The position numbers and the translations under genes are program-made. A stretch of 64,000 nucleotides of DNA, from NCBI RefSeq assembly GCF_016597815.1, contig NZ_VCHA01000001.1, positions 558,001 through 622,000 of the forward strand, given 5' to 3'. Numbering within the stretch: the stretch's first letter is position 1; every line of letters starts with the position of its first letter. The notes beneath the pieces were generated by a model. The model had not been told where the DNA came from. It saw only the letters and a program-made list of their open reading frames with translations, and did not search any database. The stretch comes from Marinobacter sp. DY40_1A1. Lineage in GTDB: Bacteria; Pseudomonadota; Gammaproteobacteria; Pseudomonadales; Oleiphilaceae. Below, one piece after another: positions 1 through 6,781 of the stretch.

Positions 1-130
1 ATTCCTGCTCTTCAACCAAACGAAGACCTTCCCGAAGAACCTCGCTGGCATTCTGGTAGCGGCCAGCTTTAACAAGTGTACCTACCAGCTGTTCCTGGTG
101 ATCGGTTAAAACAATGTTTCTCGTTGCCAT
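1..130 (-). CDS. ParD-family antitoxin (partial, runs off the left edge)
   Basis: Reading the minus strand from the ATG at 130 gives 43 codons with no stop before the edge. The N-terminus (MATRNIVLTDHQ, then a segment with KAGRYQNASEVLREGLR) is the typical ribbon-helix-helix of ParD/CopG-type antitoxins, in which the R-Y-x-N-A-S-E-V-x-R-x-G-L pattern is highly conserved. Antitoxins of this family bind DNA as dimers and neutralise a RelE/ParE-fold toxin normally encoded directly downstream. That partner would lie outside the window to the left. The gene is divergent from the HigBA-type module that begins at 271. The family call rests on this pattern; the C-terminal toxin-binding part is not visible. 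Confidence 0.8.
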   Translation of the reverse strand, partial: MATRNIVLTDHQEQLVGTLVKAGRYQNASEVLREGLRLVEEQE

Positions 131-229
131 GTTAAGGCCTTCGATTTGCTGGTTGGCATATAATGCCATCGGCTGAAATGCGTGCCAAGGGGTGTTTAAT
201 ATTCAAATCGGCAGTTGAAAGAAACAGGA

Positions 230-247
230 GTTATCAATTGTGATAAC
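230..247. promoter_or_regulatory. Inverted repeat, candidate antitoxin operator
   Basis: GTTATCA (230-236) and TGATAAC (241-247) form a perfect 7-bp inverted repeat around a 4-nt centre. It lies 23 bp before the start codon of the truncated higB, in the divergent spacer between two antitoxin-containing units. HigA-type antitoxins usually autorepress by binding such palindromes, so this is a plausible HigA operator. That role is inferred from position. Confidence 0.5.
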
Positions 248-270
248 CTCTGCTAAGGAAGGGCAGTGGA

Positions 271-429
271 ATGAAATGGACGATTCAATTTTACGCAGGC
301 GTGGAGAGAGACATTCTTTCAATGCCACCAAAGATTCAGGCGCGGATGATCAGGCTCTTGGAAATGATAATTCCGAAAAAGGAATTGGAGTTAGCGCTGA
401 ACAGATTGCGGGAGGTTAAATCGTCATGA
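271..429 (+). pseudogene. HigB/Gp49-family toxin with an internal deletion
   Basis: The 52-codon frame begins MKWTIQFYAGVERDILSMP and continues into a KIQARMIRLLE helix, the N-terminus of phage Gp49-like (HigB/RelE superfamily) toxins. It then jumps directly to PKKELELALNRLREVKSS, which matches the C-terminal end of the same family. Full-length members are about 100-115 residues, so roughly 50-60 central residues with most of the beta-sheet core and catalytic residues are missing, and the reading frame is preserved. The stop codon overlaps the higA start (ATGA at 426-429), so translational coupling to the antitoxin is retained. The product is almost certainly not an active mRNA interferase. 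It may persist only because it drives higA translation. An alternative is a genuine miniprotein, which is less likely. Confidence 0.7.
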
Positions 430-731
430 GTTTGGCATCACTAAAGCAGAAAGCGTTGCAGGATGAAATGGTTCGCACTGAATATGAAAAGCTGGCGGAC
501 GAGTTTGACTTGGTGAATCAATTGATCACCATTCGAACCAGTGCAGGCTTAACTCAGGAAGTTCTGGCGAGGCGAATCGGGACTGCAAAAGGTAATATTT
601 CAAGGCTCGAGCGAGGAAAGGGTAACCCGAGTTGGGCGACACTGAAAAAATATGCCAACGCCTGCGGCTACCAAGTGAAGCTGCAAACGGTTTCCAGCAG
701 CATGAACTCACCAAGCACAGTGAACGAATAA
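426..731 (+). CDS. higA: HigA-type antitoxin, XRE-family HTH protein
   Basis: This 101-residue protein has a helical N-terminus and a clear XRE-type helix-turn-helix at about residues 34-88 (GLTQEVLARRIGTAKGNISRLE, with the usual R-x-E-R-G-K-G-N-P loop). It belongs to the antitoxins that accompany Gp49-like HigB toxins: it binds toxin and operator DNA and represses its own operon. Its start overlaps the stop of the truncated toxin by 4 nt. Because the toxin is broken, this is either a solitary regulator or a decoy antitoxin that could neutralise a related toxin elsewhere. It ends at the terminator shared with the convergent flagellin gene. Confidence 0.8.
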   Translation: MSLASLKQKALQDEMVRTEYEKLADEFDLVNQLITIRTSAGLTQEVLARRIGTAKGNISRLERGKGNPSWATLKKYANACGYQVKLQTVSSSMNSPSTVNE

Positions 732-750
732 TTCCATACAGATAAAACGC

Positions 751-787
751 AAAAAGCCCGACTCGGAAAATCCGAATCGGGCTTTTT
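751..787. terminator. Bidirectional intrinsic terminator between higA and flagellin 1
   Basis: AAAAAGCCCGACTCGG and CCGAATCGGGCTTTTT pair around a short A-rich loop, with an A-run on the left and a T-run on the right. It can therefore terminate transcription from both higA (plus) and the convergent flagellin gene (minus). Confidence 0.9.
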
Positions 788-799
788 CGTGCTGGGCTA

Positions 800-2299
800 T
801 TAACCCTGCAACAACTGCAACACCTGCTGCGGCCGAGCATTGGCCTGGGCTAATACCGAGAGGCCAGCCTGCTGGAGCACCTGGGTGCGGGCCAGTTCGG
901 CGGATTCTGCTGCGAAGTCGGCATCGCGGATTCGGCTATTGGAAGCCGAAAGGTTTTCTGAGGTTGTGGCCAGGTTCGCGATCGTGGACTCGAAGCGGTT
1001 TTGGACAGCGCCGAGCTCTGCGCGGAAGCCGTTTATGGTGTCGATGGCGTAGTCGACAGCAATCATAGCGCGGTCGGCCCCTTCACGCGTGGATACGTCG
1101 ATAAAGTCAGCTGATAGAGCGTCAACCTCGGGGTTACCGTCCACAGAGATCGATATGTCGTTGCCGCTAACGCCGTCGATATTCAGCGCTTCAATGCCTA
1201 CTTCAAATGGTGCACCAAACTGAGACGAGAGAATGATGTTGCGATTACTCGCATCCAGGTTTGCATTTACGCCAGTGCGATTTGACTCCGAGTTTACCTT
1301 TGCAACAATATCGTTGATTGATGCTGCCTCTCTTACTTCAATAGCAACGGTTTCACCTGTTTCCGGGTTTGTGACGGTCACATCAAATGTGATTTTGCCC
1401 CCGCCTGCGAAATATTCATCCACGGTTGTGGAATTAGTCGCGGCACTGACGGTGACTGCGGATGGGGTTGCAAAGGTGCCAAAATCTAGCTCGTAGCCCT
1501 CTCCAAGGCTGTTTCCGATTACTACGGCACCTGAAGCTGTGTCGGGTTCGATGGTCACGCCTTTGATGTCCGGGTTGTTGCGCACTTGCTCTTGGAACTG
1601 AGCTAGGAATTCTTCGCGATTGACCGCGTTTTCAATCCGCACTGAGCCGATAACGGTTTGGTCTGTACCTGTACCCAGCGTAATTTCTATTTCACCCGTT
1701 ATAGGCGCTGTAAAGTCCAGGGTGACACCGCTTGATATAGTGGGATCGAGCGCCAGATCTGAGAATAGTTGCGATTGATCAATGATCGCGCCAATTTGAC
1801 TACCCCTGGTATCAAGTCCACTAACACCGATTGTTTCACCGGTATTGGCGCCCACCTGGAAGGTTTGAGTCTGAAATGTGCCATCCAAAACTTTCAGTCC
1901 GTTGAATGATGTTTGGGAGGCTATACGATTAATCTCTTCAAGGCGCTGCTGTACTTCTTGGTTTAGAGCCTGCCTGTCTGAGATGCTGTTGGTTGCGTTG
2001 GCCGACTGCACAGCAAGCTCTCGAATTCTTTGCAGGTTGTTCGTAACCTCATCCAATGCACCTTCTGCAGTTTGTGCCAAGGAGATACCATCGTTGGCGT
2101 TTCGTTGTGCCATATTCAAGCCGGTGATCTGAGACTGAAAACGCTCAGAAATGGCTAAGCCCGCCGCATCGTCTTTCGCGGAGTTGATTCGCAAACCTGA
2201 TGACAAGCGTTGTAAGGCGACGTTGGCATCGGCTTGCGAGTTGTTTAGGTTTCGTTGCGCGTTCAGCGACGCGATGTTGGTGTTGATGACCTGAGGCAT
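800..2299 (-). CDS. fliC: Flagellin (filament subunit), flagellin 1
   Basis: This is a 499-residue flagellin. Its N-terminal D0/D1 domain starts MPQVINTNIASLNAQRNL and carries the hallmark [20 protein letters not shown] segment. The C-terminal D1/D0 domain ends with the typical [15 protein letters not shown] heptad pattern. The central region (about residues 150-410) is the variable surface domain and is larger than in flagellin 2 (395 aa). The protein is exported through the flagellar type III apparatus and polymerises as filament. It is divergent from the glycosyltransferase gene at 2621, which probably modifies it. A good sigma-54 promoter lies 88-103 nt upstream and no sigma-28 motif is visible, unlike flagellin 2. 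Its terminator is shared with higA. Confidence 0.95.
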   Translation of the reverse strand: MPQVINTNIASLNAQRNLNNSQADANVALQRLSSGLRINSAKDDAAGLAISERFQSQITGLNMAQRNANDGISLAQTAEGALDEVTNNLQRIRELAVQSANATNSISDRQALNQEVQQRLEEINRIASQTSFNGLKVLDGTFQTQTFQVGANTGETIGVSGLDTRGSQIGAIIDQSQLFSDLALDPTISSGVTLDFTAPITGEIEITLGTGTDQTVIGSVRIENAVNREEFLAQFQEQVRNNPDIKGVTIEPDTASGAVVIGNSLGEGYELDFGTFATPSAVTVSAATNSTTVDEYFAGGGKITFDVTVTNPETGETVAIEVREAASINDIVAKVNSESNRTGVNANLDASNRNIILSSQFGAPFEVGIEALNIDGVSGNDISISVDGNPEVDALSADFIDVSTREGADRAMIAVDYAIDTINGFRAELGAVQNRFESTIANLATTSENLSASNSRIRDADFAAESAELARTQVLQQAGLSVLAQANARPQQVLQLLQG

Positions 2300-2386
2300 T
2301 GTCAGTACTCCTGCTCAAAGTGCCGAAAACCCGTAGTACGAGCTCGTCGGACTAAAAATCGTTAGATTGCCGTTTGGTATAGATAA

Positions 2387-2402
2387 AGCCAGGAACGTGC
2401 CA
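2387..2402 (-). promoter_or_regulatory. Sigma-54 promoter of flagellin 1
   Basis: The minus strand reads TGGCACGTTCCTGGCT, matching the -24/-12 consensus TGGCACG-N4-TTGCW at all but one position. The invariant GG and GC have the correct 10-nt spacing. Transcription would start about 75 nt before the flagellin ATG. FleQ or FleR, both encoded in the window, are the likely activators. Confidence 0.8.
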
Positions 2403-2471
2403 GTTTTCTTGGTTGTGTCTTAAGATATTGATAATTATGGCTATAAATATGGCCGCGTGAGGCGATCGAGA

Positions 2472-2499
2472 AACCTGCGACAGAATTCTGACGCAGGTT
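2472..2499. promoter_or_regulatory. 28-nt near-palindrome, candidate enhancer
   Basis: AACCTGCG and CGCAGGTT flank a central CAGAATTCTG. The whole 28 nt is symmetric except for one mismatched pair. It lies about 95-125 nt upstream of the predicted start of the sigma-54-driven flagellin transcript, the usual place for a bacterial enhancer-binding protein. It is in a divergent spacer, so a terminator role is unlikely. The bound protein is unknown. Confidence 0.5.
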
Positions 2500-2620
2500 C
2501 GGGGAAAGAGCTTGCCGGTTCTGGTTCGTCATCTGTGTGAGATTGCCGCAAGGCTGTGGCAGAATCAGCCTATCCTTTTCAGGGTCTTTCAAGACTTGCA
2601 CCTTGCCTCCGGAGTAATTC

Positions 2621-4774
2621 ATGGCGAAGAAACGTAAATCGCAGGTACAGCAACCTCAGGATGACAGCAAAGTATTCATGCAACGGTTGCAGAAGAATTT
2701 GGAGTTCTTCAAAAAGCGCCGACCTGAGATATACAGGCTTCTTGCCAGCATGGAACTGCAGCGGGTTGAGTTGGTTGTAACCCCAGGTAAAGATGATGTG
2801 GATATGATGGCCAATGGGAAATCCTGCTATCACGGGCTGGCTAGAGAGTATTCGCTTGAAGAAGTAGAAAGGGTTTTAAGCGAGAATCCGGAGAGCAAGA
2901 GAATCCGCACCTTTTCCCCGCCGTGGGTGGCCTCTTATCAAAAAGAGAACTTTGCAGATCAGATTTTGCGAAATATTGTTGAAAAAAGCCCAGTTAAACC
3001 ATCGAATTTCAAAGGTTACATTCGCGGGAACGTTTTTCCATCAATGGTATTTCTGGGTTGTGGGCTGGGATACCATATTGACGCGCTTACGAAGAAGGCT
3101 TCAATTATCAATGGAATCATTATTGAGCGGGAGCCGGAAAAGTTTGCTGTGAGTTTGTATACCGTTGATTGGGAGGAAATCTGTTCACGATTTTCTCGGA
3201 AAGGGTTTTCTCTTACTTTCGCTGTTGGTAAAGCTGATCAACCGGAGCAAATTCGTCGCTTGGTTAGCCAGTATATGAATAGAGATGTTCCTTTCTATCC
3301 ATTTTTTTCGACCTACTATAATCACCTGGCAGATGTCGATTTGGCAAAGGCAGTAATGGAAAACGCAAAAGATTTGGCAGTGGTTGCTGCGAACTGGTCG
3401 AACTACGACAACGAGTTAATGCGACTTTCCAACACTGCTCACAACATTCGGCGAGGGGGGAGGTATTTGCCGCGGCCGGACTCACTCGTGCAGAGTAAGC
3501 CTTTGGTGGTCGTTGGAAGTGGGCCCTCCTTGGATAAGCGGGTAGAAATCCTCAAAAAAGTTCGTGATCAAGTTGTTGTTGTTAGTGCTGGTACAGCGTT
3601 GCGCCCGCTTCTGGCCCACGGCGTAAAGCCAGACTACCACGTGGAACTGGACCCATCTTATTTAATTTATCAGCTTTTGTCCGACGTTGGAGGCGATAAG
3701 ATTCGAGATATACCTCTTTTAGCAGTAAATGAGGTCAACCCATTTGTGCCTACTTTGTTTGATAAAGTTTTTTATTATTTTAAAGCTGATAACACTCAAC
3801 CAGCGCTTTTGGGGCTGTCGCATCAGTCTTTTGCGAACTGCAATCCTACCGTCACCAATGCTGCTTTGTCGATTGGCTATTCGCTTGGCTTCAGAACTAT
3901 CTATCTATTCGGTACGGATTACGGTTTCGAAGACGCGGATAAAGACCATTCAAGTAAATCTGTTTATGGGGATGATACCGACTCCGCCATTGCGCAGGAG
4001 ATTCAGAAGCGAGTGCAATCTGTCGTCAACAAGCGGCGCGTATTCAAAACGCCGTCAGTGGACGGCGGTACGGTATTAACACGTAATGATTACTACTCAG
4101 CTAAGCGTTCAGTGGAGGAGTTGATTTACAGATTGAAAACTTCGGGAGCGCCACCCGAAATATTTAATTGTGCGGATGGTGCCCTTATCGAGGGGGCTAG
4201 TTGGCTGCAGGAGCATGAGTTTCTTGATCGGTTTGTGGAATGCAATACGGATACCTTTTTTGATGCTTTGCAAACTTTTGAGAGTCTCTCAAAATCACTT
4301 GATACCAGTACTTTTGACACTGCCCTGGTGGAAGTGCAAAAAGATCTGGAGCGCGAGAGTTGGCATTTCACCAAAATGATTAAGACCGCCAGGCTTAAAG
4401 GGCGCAGGGATCTGTGTACCTTGGTTAACGATTTCCGTGAGCAACAGAGCTCAGTTCGCCCGCTTCGCGGCAAACGGGAGGTCAGTGGTGCTCAGCTCAT
4501 GACCCACCAGTTGCTTAAAGGCTCATTGCAGCATTTTCTGTACGTGGGTATTTGCCATGGGATGGCTTGTGAGGATGGGGAAGATCTGGAACGCTTCATG
4601 GGAGTGTGGGAGAAAGGCTTTCTTGAATTTCTGGCAACGGTACCGACTCACTATGCGAGAGTAATGATTGAACAACGGATTTTGGAAGGCGACCCTTGGG
4701 CGCGGCGATTTATCGGTGATAGGGATCCGGAGTTTTTGGGAAAAGAGGGTTTTGTAGGGGTTAAGCAGGACTGA
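2621..4774 (+). CDS. Motility accessory factor (Maf) flagellin glycosyltransferase
   Basis: This 717-residue protein is of the Maf/DUF115 family, which transfers nonulosonic acids such as pseudaminic or legionaminic acid onto flagellin in the cytoplasm before export. The central DUF115 core is visible: GSGPSLDKRVEIL near residue 298, PDYHVELDPS near 337, and GTDYGFEDADKDHSS near 431. No signal peptide or membrane segment is seen. It sits between the two flagellin genes, divergent from flagellin 1 and 144 nt ahead of flagellin 2, so both are natural substrates. No nonulosonic acid biosynthesis genes lie in the window, so the donor sugar must be made from genes elsewhere. The start ATG follows GGAG at good spacing. 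Confidence 0.88.
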   Translation: MAKKRKSQVQQPQDDSKVFMQRLQKNLEFFKKRRPEIYRLLASMELQRVELVVTPGKDDVDMMANGKSCYHGLAREYSLEEVERVLSENPESKRIRTFSPPWVASYQKENFADQILRNIVEKSPVKPSNFKGYIRGNVFPSMVFLGCGLGYHIDALTKKASIINGIIIEREPEKFAVSLYTVDWEEICSRFSRKGFSLTFAVGKADQPEQIRRLVSQYMNRDVPFYPFFSTYYNHLADVDLAKAVMENAKDLAVVAANWSNYDNELMRLSNTAHNIRRGGRYLPRPDSLVQSKPLVVVGSGPSLDKRVEILKKVRDQVVVVSAGTALRPLLAHGVKPDYHVELDPSYLIYQLLSDVGGDKIRDIPLLAVNEVNPFVPTLFDKVFYYFKADNTQPALLGLSHQSFANCNPTVTNAALSIGYSLGFRTIYLFGTDYGFEDADKDHSSKSVYGDDTDSAIAQEIQKRVQSVVNKRRVFKTPSVDGGTVLTRNDYYSAKRSVEELIYRLKTSGAPPEIFNCADGALIEGASWLQEHEFLDRFVECNTDTFFDALQTFESLSKSLDTSTFDTALVEVQKDLERESWHFTKMIKTARLKGRRDLCTLVNDFREQQSSVRPLRGKREVSGAQLMTHQLLKGSLQHFLYVGICHGMACEDGEDLERFMGVWEKGFLEFLATVPTHYARVMIEQRILEGDPWARRFIGDRDPEFLGKEGFVGVKQD

Positions 4775-4807
4775 AACACTTTGTTACATATTTGAGGGGA
4801 AATTATC

Positions 4808-4834
4808 TAAAGAACCTCACTGAGGTGCCGTTAA
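4808..4834 (+). promoter_or_regulatory. Sigma-28 (FliA) promoter of flagellin 2
   Basis: TAAAGAAC, an 11-nt spacer, then GCCGTTAA match the sigma-28 consensus TAAAGTTT-N11-GCCGATAA with exact spacing. The -10 element lies about 85 nt before the flagellin 2 ATG. Confidence 0.88.
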
Positions 4835-4918
4835 GTTGATTAACAGGGCGGCGCCCGTATCAAGTCGGAGCCTAGCCTTCATCAAGCAAGACTAAAATAG
4901 CTTTAAAGGGGAAGCATT

Positions 4919-6106
4919 ATGGCTCTCGGTATCAACACTAACGTTGCCTCACTCTCAGCTCAGAATCAGCTGAATAAATCTCAAGGCATGAATGACCAGG
5001 CGCTGGAGCGGCTGTCCTCTGGCCTCCGAATTAATTCCGCCAAGGACGATGCAGCCGGTCTGGCAATATCTTCTCGTTTTCAGTCGCAGATCTCCGGTCT
5101 GAATGTAGCGACACGAAACGCAAATGATGGCATTTCTCTTGCGCAAACCACAGAAGGCGCGCTGGATGAGATTACCAACAACTTGCAGCGCATTCGGGAG
5201 TTGTCTGTTCAGGCAGCTAACGGCAGCAATAGTGCCTCTGACCGCGAGGCTCTTAACGACGAAGTTCAGCAACGGATCGCGGAGATTGACAGAATTTCCG
5301 GGCAAACAGCATTTAACGGTTTGAAAGTATTGGATGGCAGTTTTGGGCAGCAAAGCTTTCAAGTCGGTGCGAATGCCGGCGAAACAATTTCTATCAATAT
5401 CCTGAACGGGACTCGTGAAAATCAAATAGGTGATATCGCTACCTCTAGCGGCTCGAACTTGGACGTTGCTTCTGATTTGTCCGGGCGCGCTCTAGCTATC
5501 GCTATTGGTGAAGGTGATGGTAAGGCGGTTTCGATCGAGATTGGAGGTATTGCGTCTGGTGTTGCCGAACTGGGCCTCTCAGCAACAAGCGGAAACTTCG
5601 CGCAATTTGCCGCAGATAAAATCAATGCGGCCGGCATAGGTGGGCTTTATGCTGAAGTAGTTAAAGATAGTAGCGGAGATTCGGAAATAAAACTTTCGGC
5701 ATCGGATGATTTGCGGTTCGCTGATTTTTCCGGGATTGGTTCTGCCACTGCAGGTTCACTTGATTCCACGACACTGGTCTCTGCTAGCCAGGGAAGTCTG
5801 GTTGACCTTGATATCTCTGATGTGCAGGGAGCAAATAATGCCATTTTGCGCGTTGATGCGGCTCTGGGAAATGTCAACGAACTTCGAGGGCAGCTTGGTG
5901 CAGTACAAAACCGCTTCGAGTCCACTATCGCCAACCTGAGTACGTCTGTAGAGAACCTCAGTGCCTCAAATAGTCGAATTTTGGATGCCGACTTCGCCTC
6001 AGAAACCGCCAATCTGGCCAAGTCTCAGGTACTGCAGCAGGCCGGTATCTCCGTACTGGCCCAGGCGAACGCCCGCCCTCAGCAGGTCCTGTCCCTCCTG
6101 CAGTAA
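4919..6106 (+). CDS. fliC: Flagellin (filament subunit), flagellin 2
   Basis: This is a 395-residue flagellin with a conserved N-terminal D0/D1 domain ([15 protein letters not shown], then [20 protein letters not shown]) and a C-terminal domain ending [14 protein letters not shown]. The terminal domains are very similar to those of flagellin 1, while the central domain is shorter and unrelated by eye. It is preceded by a sigma-28 promoter and a GGGGAAG ribosome binding site. It is followed by a hairpin terminator and then flaG and fliD, the order found in polar-flagellated Pseudomonas relatives. Because flagellin 1 uses a sigma-54 promoter, the two subunits should be expressed at different stages of assembly. 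Which is the major subunit cannot be told from sequence. Confidence 0.95.
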   Translation: MALGINTNVASLSAQNQLNKSQGMNDQALERLSSGLRINSAKDDAAGLAISSRFQSQISGLNVATRNANDGISLAQTTEGALDEITNNLQRIRELSVQAANGSNSASDREALNDEVQQRIAEIDRISGQTAFNGLKVLDGSFGQQSFQVGANAGETISINILNGTRENQIGDIATSSGSNLDVASDLSGRALAIAIGEGDGKAVSIEIGGIASGVAELGLSATSGNFAQFAADKINAAGIGGLYAEVVKDSSGDSEIKLSASDDLRFADFSGIGSATAGSLDSTTLVSASQGSLVDLDISDVQGANNAILRVDAALGNVNELRGQLGAVQNRFESTIANLSTSVENLSASNSRILDADFASETANLAKSQVLQQAGISVLAQANARPQQVLSLLQ

Positions 6107-6123
6107 GGGATTAGCGGTAACAG

Positions 6124-6147
6124 CCGGAGCCTTCGGGTTCCGGTTTT
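6124..6147 (+). terminator. Intrinsic terminator after flagellin 2
   Basis: CCGGAGCC and GGTTCCGG pair (one G-T wobble) around a TTCG tetraloop, followed by TTTT. The short T-run suggests partial read-through into flaG, for which no separate promoter was recognised. Confidence 0.75.
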
Positions 6148-6176
6148 ACGCCGTTTGAGTATAGCGAGGTAAAGCT

Positions 6177-6611
6177 ATGAATGACGTTAACCTGAACAGT
6201 CCGGATTTAAAGCTGGTGCGCTATGGTGCCCAGGCTCCGGCCAAGGCACTGTCGTCATCTCAGGCCGAGGGCAGAAAAGCCCCTGACCTTGCTGCTTCAT
6301 CTACTGGTACTCGCCAGGTTCAGAGCGCTCAAGTTGCCAGCGAACCCTCCAAAGCCGAAAGGCTGCAGGAGCGCAGCGAAGCGCAACGAGAAGAGCTGGG
6401 CAAGGCGGTGAGTAAGCTGAATGATTTTGTTCAGAATGTGCAACGGGATCTTCAGTTTGAGGTGGATAACGAATCGGGGCAAACCATCGTGAAGGTGGTT
6501 GACCAGTCTACCCAGAAAGTGATTCGCCAGATGCCGGATGAAGTAGCATTGAGGTTGGCAGAAAAATTGCAGCAGGATGAACCGCTGACGTTGTTCAACA
6601 TTAAAGTGTAA
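6177..6611 (+). CDS. flaG: FlaG family flagellar protein
   Basis: This 144-residue protein has a disordered Ala/Ser/Gln-rich N-terminus (about residues 1-70) and a C-terminal FlaG domain. The domain is recognised from LQFEVDNESGQTIVKVVDQ followed by QKVIRQMPDEVALRLAEKL. FlaG proteins influence filament length in polar-flagellated bacteria; the mechanism is poorly known. It lies between flagellin 2 and fliD, its usual position. It is probably expressed by read-through from the flagellin 2 promoter, since no sigma-28 or sigma-54 site is seen in the 70-nt spacer. A hairpin follows it before the fliD promoter. Confidence 0.88.
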   Translation: MNDVNLNSPDLKLVRYGAQAPAKALSSSQAEGRKAPDLAASSTGTRQVQSAQVASEPSKAERLQERSEAQREELGKAVSKLNDFVQNVQRDLQFEVDNESGQTIVKVVDQSTQKVIRQMPDEVALRLAEKLQQDEPLTLFNIKV

Positions 6612-6653
6612 AAGCTTGCCGCTTTTGCGCGATTGAGAATAACGGTATTTCAG

Positions 6654-6682
6654 CACCGCCACTCCGAAAGGGGCCGGCGGTG
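6654..6682 (+). terminator. Possible weak terminator after flaG
   Basis: CACCGCC (6654-6660) and GGCGGTG (6676-6682) form a 7-bp stem with a possible inner stem. Only a mixed TTCTGGTTT tract follows, so termination may be inefficient. Confidence 0.4.
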
Positions 6683-6712
6683 TTCTGGTTTATGGGTAGG
6701 TGAATTTAGCGG

Positions 6713-6739
6713 TAAAGTTTTGCCGTTCGTTGCCGATAA
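6713..6739 (+). promoter_or_regulatory. Consensus sigma-28 (FliA) promoter of fliDS
   Basis: TAAAGTTT, an 11-nt spacer and GCCGATAA match the sigma-28 consensus at every position. It lies 43 nt before the fliD start and should drive fliD and fliS as late flagellar genes. Confidence 0.93.
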
Positions 6740-6781
6740 ACTATACAGTATAGAAATTCGCTCCCATGAGGATGCAGGGTT

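Larger units (their letters stand above)
2300..2620. other. Divergent intergenic region, flagellin 1 / glycosyltransferase
   Basis: This 321-nt spacer holds no credible gene. It contains the sigma-54 promoter of flagellin 1 (2387-2402, minus) and a 28-nt near-palindrome (2472-2499) at enhancer distance. The ribosome binding site of the glycosyltransferase (GGAG near 2607-2610) is at its right end. No promoter for the glycosyltransferase was recognised. Confidence 0.6.
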
